Below are positions 27,790-32,500 of a stretch of 32,500 nt of DNA, piece after piece (position 1 is the stretch's first letter; each line of letters begins with the position of its first letter). The translations under genes were made by a program, and so were the position numbers. Below the pieces are notes generated by a model, which was not told the origin of the DNA, ran no database searches, and worked only from the letters and a program-made list of their open reading frames with translations. The stretch comes from Symbiodinium natans (Eukaryota; Sar; Dinophyceae; Suessiales; Symbiodiniaceae): positions 172,501-205,000 of the forward strand of contig CAJNDS010002116.1 of the NCBI GenBank assembly GCA_905221605.1, in the 5' to 3' direction.

Positions 27790-28125
27790 GGGTTTAGGGT
27801 TTAGGGTTTAGGGTTTGGGGTTTAGTTAGGGTTATAGGGTTTAGGTTTAGGTTGAGGTTTAAGGGTTTAGGGTTTAGGTTTAGGGTTTTAGGGTTTGGTT
27901 TTAGGTTTAGGGTTTAAGGGTTTTAGGGTTTTGGGTTTAGGGTTTGGTTTTAGGGTTAGGGTTTAAGGTTTAGGGTTTTAGGGTTTAGGGTTTAGGTTAG
28001 GGTTTTAGGGTTTTAGGGTTTAGGTTTTAGGGTTTTAGGGTTTTAGGGTTTAGGGTTTAGGGTTTAGGGTTTAGGGTTTAGGGTTTAGGGTTTAGGGTTT
28101 AGGGTTTAGGGTTTAGGGTTTAGGG
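27790..28125 (+). repeat. Long, initially degenerate TTTAGGG tract
   Basis: The first ~250 bp mixes TTTTAGGG, TTAGGTTTAGG and TTTGGTTT; the last ~80 bp is perfect. The same degenerate-to-perfect gradient is seen at 6056-6300. Confidence 0.92.
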
Positions 28126-28184
28126 TCATTTGGGCGGTCCATGCTCTGCAGGTCCGAGTGAAAATGCTCGATCTGGAGCTGCTG

Positions 28185-28216
28185 AACCCTAGACCCTAAA
28201 CCCTAAACCCTAAACC
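28185..28216 (-). repeat. Short CCCTAAA tract
   Basis: Four units, one CCCTAGA. Confidence 0.88.
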
Positions 28217-28979
28217 AGGGGCCTGTTCTTCGATCGCATGGTGATTCTTCGCAGTTGAAGAGTTCATCATGCCAACGATTGTAAACCACAAGCTCTCCAC
28301 ATGGCGGGCACCCCTTTCTACCCAAATAGCATAGAATCCTCTTAGATGAGACCCCCCCCCCCCCCCAAAAAAAAAAGAAAGGGCACCCCTATTTTCGAAG
28401 ACCCCCCAAAAAAGGGAACAGACGAATTTATGCTACCCAGGCACCTCCTCGGGCAGCTCTGCATCTGGTAGCGCCTCGGAATGAAGCCTTAAAATCCTCC
28501 CCCGTCGAGCCCTTGTTCGGTACACCCCAAAGCCTACAGGTTGGGATGGTCGCCCCTTATACTAACAGCAGTTAATAGGGATTATAGTCATAATCCTTAC
28601 TAAGGACTGCAAGGAAAAAAGAGGGAACCCCCCAAAGCCTACAGGCTGAACACCAAAGAGAAGGCAGGCCGGAGGCAGTAGGAAGTCCAGCAGTTTTGAA
28701 CAAGCCCATGCTGAGCAAGAAGCAAAACAACAGTTCGGCTGTCTTCAAACCCCCCCCCAAGGTATGGACCCTGTAGGGCTGCTGGGAGCCTAGAACCCTA
28801 AGCCCTGAACCTTAAACCCTCACACCTACACCCTGAAACCCGCACTGGGCACCGCCAGACCATACTCCCTTCAGAACCATGCAAAAAGTCATGTGTATAT
28901 GCATATCTATATATATATATGATAAGATAAAAACACACAGCAAGAACACTAACAAGAAACACATACAGAATCAACAAAT
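28217..28979. other. Spacer without recognisable gene
   Basis: Contains a C-run/A-run (about 28352-28378) and CCCCAAAGCCTACAGG twice (28525-28540 and 28630-28645). The shared CCCCTTATACTAACAG near 28555 also occurs near 5742. A degenerate CCCTAAA piece sits at 28793-28840, and a small AT run near 28905-28922. No gene is seen. Confidence 0.6.
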
Positions 28980-29123
28980 AAGCAAATTGAAAAACAACAA
29001 GCATACTCGCATTTCCATGACAATCACTGATTTGTTTATGAAACCCTAAACCCTAAACCCTAAACCCTAAACCCTAAACCCTAAACCCTAAACCCTAAAC
29101 CCTAAACCGTTGATTTGTTTATG
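28980..29123 (-). repeat. Dispersed-repeat copy 2 with CCCTAAA tract inside a 13-nt direct repeat
   Basis: The tract (29041-29110, about ten perfect units) is bounded by TGATTTGTTTATG at 29028-29040 and an identical copy at 29111-29123. This is the cleanest target-site-duplication-like structure in the window. Confidence 0.95.
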
Positions 29124-29199
29124 TGTCCCTCAAGAAACTTGTAGTATAAGGTCGAGCCTTGACGTCGCCAGAGAGCAGGTCTTCCACACCTCTGTCCAG

Positions 29200-29378
29200 G
29201 GCTTAGGTTTGGGGTTTAGGGTTTAGGGTTTAGGGTTTAGGGTTCAGGGTTCAGGGTTCAGGGTTCAGGGTTCAGGGTTTAGGGTTTAGGGTTTAGGGTT
29301 TAGGGTTTAGGGTTTAGGGTTTAGGGTTTAGGGTTTAGGGTTTAGGGTTTAGGGTTTAGGGTTTAGGGTTTAGGGTTT
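29200..29378 (+). repeat. Long TTTAGGG tract with TTCAGGG block
   Basis: Five TTCAGGG in a row (29243-29277), then about fourteen perfect units. Confidence 0.95.
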
Positions 29379-29484
29379 GACCACACATCAAGTCCCTCCC
29401 CTAGGTCTCGGGTCTGTCGACAGCAAGGCCTACGCTGCCCTGAGCCTGAAACCTGGGGAAGGCGTTCGGGGTCTCAATTCTCAG

Positions 29485-29516
29485 ACCCTAAACCCTAAAC
29501 CCTAAACCCTAAAACC
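29485..29516 (-). repeat. Short CCCTAAA tract
   Basis: Four units; CTCAGA on both sides (6 nt, weak). Confidence 0.88.
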
Positions 29517-29642
29517 TCAGAGGTCAGGGTTCCGGCCCGGTCAACGCCCCCAGGAGGTTCGAAGCTCGCTCCCAACCCCTGGACCTGTTAATGGCAAGGC
29601 CTCATCTCCGCAACAGGAGCTGAAAAGGCAGCAGGTTGCGAA

Positions 29643-29681
29643 AGCCCTAAACCCTAAACCCTAAACCCTAAACCCTAAGCC
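29643..29681 (-). repeat. Short CCCTAAA tract
   Basis: Five units; AAAGCCCTA at 29641-29649 and 29697-29705, partly telomeric. Confidence 0.88.
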
Positions 29682-30679
29682 CGAAGTTCGAAGCCCAAAG
29701 CCCTACTGTAAGCTAAACCTTTAGGCCTCACATCTCACATAAACCTTGACTTCTTCAGGGCTTCGGATTCTATGGCTTGGGGTTCAAAAGACCCGTTCCC
29801 GGCAGGTACCCCGTTTCAGTAAGGATTCCCCTCTTCAGTGACTCTCTCCGCCATGGTCCATCCCCTTCAGGGACCGAAAGAACTTCGCTGTTCTTGTTTA
29901 GGGTCTAGGGTTTAGGGCTTAGGGACAGGCATGTTGCTGCTAGGCGGCTCTGCTTGACTGGTCCGACCTCAGCAAGAATAGGTTCAACCGCGACAACCGC
30001 TGCAGTTGGGCTCCCTTACGACGGGGGTATTCGGTACCATACATCCCGGTCATGCCCTGCAACAGGGATTGCCCAGGGTCTCTTCCCAACTAAGAGGTCC
30101 GTTCTCAAGTTTTGGTCCCTTTTTTGGGTGCTGCACCCCAAAAATTTCTTGTAAGCAACAACTTCGAACTTACAGCAAGTTAAGGGCCGCCTTATACTAG
30201 TGACCCAAAGTTTCTTGTAATAAAAAACTTAGAACTTAGAAGGCTGTGAGAGAGGGGCGATCGTTCTGAAGATGGGATGCTTTGGACAGGACCTCCGTTG
30301 CGTCGGCAGCGTTGAGGGTTTAGGGATTAGGCTGTAGGGTTTCGGGTTTAGGGTTTAGGGTTTCGGGGGAATCGGAAGAGAGATGCGTGAGCTGCCAGTA
30401 GGTTGTAGTCAGTTGCGGGTACCAAAACTTCACTCATTCTTGCCAGCAGGCAGGTTTTACCCAGAAGGTGCCCTTCTTCAGGCTACGATTAGCAGCTAAA
30501 GGATGTTCCTTTTCGGATTTCTTGTATTCGCATGTGGCGAGCATGTGCTTTCCTCCCTTCGTTGCTTCTAACCCCCACTGCGGCGAGAGATACATAATAA
30601 CAGTATGCGTGAGCTATGTGCCATGGCAAATAACAAGAGAAGGAAACCACTTCCGCTCGCCCGCGATCCAGAATCCTCA
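29682..30679. other. Spacer without recognisable gene
   Basis: About 1 kb with only small telomeric fragments (about 29899-29922 and 30313-30363). A hairpin (TTTTTTGGGTG/CACCCCAAAAA, 30120-30144) is present. TTTCTTGTAA recurs near 30146 and 30210. Small ORFs lack motifs, and no RNA gene is recognised. Confidence 0.6.
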
Positions 30680-30815
30680 CACACCCTAAGCCCCAAGCCC
30701 TACGAACTCCAAACCCTGAACCCCGTTTTCCTCAACCCTAAGCCCTAAGACCCTAAAACCCTAAACCCTGAACTTCCAAGCCCTAAGCCCTTCAGCCCGA
30801 ACCCTACACCCCAGT
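30680..30815 (-). repeat. Degenerate CCCTAAA tract
   Basis: CCCTAAG, CCCCAAG, CCCTACG and CCCTGAA variants predominate, suggesting an old tract. Confidence 0.8.
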
Positions 30816-30974
30816 CCCACTGTGTTGGCAAGTTGAGGTTCCCACAGAGCTGCGCGCCACAGACAAAGCTCCCTCGTCAGAGCCTCCAAGCTCCAAGAGG
30901 TTTCCTAAAGTCTCTAATTACCACAATTCTTGGCCAAGCACTTCAGAAGTTTAGACTCTCCAAAGTCCTGAAAG

Positions 30975-31056
30975 GCCCCAAACCCTAAACCCTTAACCCT
31001 AAACCCTAAACCCTAAACCCTAAACCCTAAACCCTAAACCCTAAACCCTACACCCT
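30975..31056 (-). repeat. CCCTAAA tract
   Basis: About eleven units; CCCTTAA near the left edge and CCCTACA at the right. Confidence 0.95.
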
Positions 31057-31388
31057 TGTAAGATGAAACTCCCCCATCCTCGGCATTGCTGGCGTGGGCG
31101 ATGGAGGCGCGTGTGGAGTTTGGCAGCCAAGAGGACACCTTCTTCGCGCGAACTCCGCTTACCCTTAAGCAACCGCTTGCACACAACTAATGGGTGATAA
31201 ACCGTACCCCATAAATTGGTCATGGAGTCATGGACCGAAAAATGCCGTCGGTAAATGGATTTACTAGCAACTACCCCGTAATCAGCCGGAAACATCACAA
31301 GACAGCTGAGACCCGGGGTTGTTTTGAAACGAATGGCATTCAGAGTTCACAAGCGCATGCAGTAAGTAAATGCATGCGAACATGTCTC

Positions 31389-31508
31389 GGGTTGTTTTAA
31401 AACAGGTTGTTTTACAACAAGTTGTTCTAAAACAAGTTGTTTTAAACCAGGTTGGTTTAAGACAGGTTGTTTTTAAACAGGTTATTTCGGGTTGTTTCGA
31501 AACAACCC
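31389..31508. repeat. Minisatellite with palindromic ~16-bp unit
   Basis: About seven diverged units close to GTTGTTTTAAAACAAG, itself almost self-complementary. It ends in a perfect 20-bp palindrome (31489-31508, GGGTTGTTTCGAAACAACCC). A related half unit occurs at 31317. The minus-strand open frame across it is a Lys/Thr/Cys/Phe periodic peptide. The rest of 31057-31617 holds no gene. Confidence 0.88.
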
Positions 31509-31617
31509 TAGACAGGCAAGCAGGATGAGGCAGCCTCAACGAAGCCTCGACCTTGACACGGTCATGCCCGAAAATCCCTCTACACTCCGAGATGTGCGGG
31601 GGTTGTTGGAACTTTGC

Positions 31618-31795
31618 GGTTTAGGGTTTAGGGTTTAGGGTTTAGGGTTGAGGGTTGAGGGTTGAGGGTTTAGGGTTTAGGGTTTAGGGTTTGGGGTTTG
31701 GGGTTTGGGGTCTGGGGTTTAGGGTTTAGGGTTCAGGGTTTAGGGTTTAGGGTTTAGGGTTTAGGGTTTAGGGTTTAGGAATTAGGGTTGAGGGT
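31618..31795 (+). repeat. TTTAGGG tract with TTGAGGG and TTTGGGG blocks
   Basis: Three TTGAGGG in a row (about 31646-31666), then TTTAGGG, three TTTGGGG, TCTGGGG and more TTTAGGG. This order resembles the tract at 6408-6560 in reverse. Confidence 0.95.
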
Positions 31796-31949
31796 TTTGC
31801 CCAGACCCCAGAGAAACCAAGGAATGAACAGGGCACCCTCACTTGTTTTGACGAAGTTTTGAAAGCTCCTAGGCCCCTGGACTCACTTAGGGTCCTGGGC
31901 TCAAAACTTCCCAGTATTCTTGGTGTTTAAGGTCTTTGGGTCCAGAAGG

Positions 31950-32140
31950 CTTAGGGTTTGGGGTTTAGGGTTTTGGGTTCAGAAATTTCGGGTTTAGGGT
32001 TTTCGGTGTTTAGGGGCTAGGGTTTTTGCTGCTTAGGGTTGAGGGTTTCGGGGTGCAGGATTTTTTTTCGGTTGTGGGATGTTTCTGGCTTAAGCTTTTT
32101 GGGTTTAGGGTTTAGGGTTTAGGGTCTAGGGTTTAGGGTT
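31950..32140 (+). repeat. Degenerate TTTAGGG fragments
   Basis: Scattered GGGTTTAGGG and GGTTTTCGG units, with a cleaner four-unit run at about 32100-32140. The remainder to 32500 is a spacer without a recognisable gene, ending in a GTGC microsatellite (about 32477-32500). Confidence 0.8.
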
Positions 32141-32500
32141 TTTCAGAGTGTGGGTTCCTCCACCAACCCTCCTCTGCCCCTTGTGGAGAGCACCTTGCAG
32201 CCCTGATGTCGGCAGCGAGGCCAAGCTATCCTCCAAGGGAGCGCTTGAAGGCCGCGAAGCTTGACTAATATTGCTCCCTAAACCCCGAACCCAGAACGAC
32301 GAAGGGTTGCCCCCCGAACACTGGGGTTTAGGGCTTCGGGTTCAAATCCGGGTTTGTCTCGCTTTACAGCGAAGGGTCTAAGACGGCCGTAGCTTGGTTG
32401 CAGGGTTGAGGGCTTGGAGATGTGGACAGTTCAGGGCTGAAGCCGGGTTCAGAGTCCAGGACCGTTGCTTGTTTGGTCGTGCGTGCGTGCGAGCGTGCGT

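Noticed and set aside
32329-32360. GGTTCAAATCC resembling a tRNA T-arm / B box
   Set aside because: The stem has a mismatch, and no acceptor, D-arm or anticodon arm fits at the right distance.

Overview
The window looks like a gene-poor nuclear region of a eukaryote, most likely a dinoflagellate. Three things point that way. More than fifty tracts of the Arabidopsis-type telomere repeat TTTAGGG/CCCTAAA lie throughout both flanks. The only protein-coding unit is a very large GC-rich non-LTR retrotransposon. Its ORF1 (RanBP2-type zinc finger followed by a long coiled coil) and its reverse transcriptase style (WADD motif C, PG-type motif B, C-terminal C2H2-like fingers) resemble what I know from dinoflagellate genomes. 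The taxon is an inference: other lineages with TTTAGGG telomeres are possible, and I found no dinoflagellate spliced leader or host gene.

Layout. Positions 1-12,936 are a mosaic of telomere-like tracts of about 30-300 bp, in both orientations, separated by mostly unrelated non-coding spacers. The spacers hold an AT-rich microsatellite (440-780), triplet repeats running into a 26-nt G run (3379-3490), C56 (6993-7048) and G42 (8622-8663) homopolymers, and a small foldback (8031-8117). Positions 12,937-25,220 are one minus-strand LINE-like element of about 12.3 kb. Positions 25,221-32,500 return to the telomere-tract mosaic, with a 1.1-kb C-rich minisatellite (25,430-26,485) and a palindromic minisatellite (31,389-31,508).

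The retrotransposon reads right to left. A 5' leader of about 710 nt with degenerate ~60-bp repeats is followed by ORF1 (23,389-24,510; 373 aa). Then comes a giant ORF2 of about 3,420 codons (23,344-13,073), and then a 136-nt 3' UTR without poly(A) that abuts a telomeric tract. ORF2 is broken into five pieces by four frame changes (+1, +1, -1, -1) that sum to zero. Its N-terminal half is built of imperfectly repeated modules (called A, B and C here) of unknown function. Its C-terminal half carries RNase H, then APE-type endonuclease, then reverse transcriptase, then two Cys/His fingers. Catalytic residues of all three enzymes are visible. RNase H in front of the endonuclease is not the textbook LINE order.

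Two themes deserve follow-up. The first is the element itself: its unusual domain order, its modular N-terminus and its position between two telomeric tracts of the same orientation. The second is that several telomeric tracts are flanked by short direct repeats like target-site duplications (13/13 nt at 29,028/29,111; 14/15 nt at 866/985; 10/10 nt at 9,517/9,641). This suggests the tracts were inserted into pre-existing DNA, for example by telomerase acting at staggered breaks.
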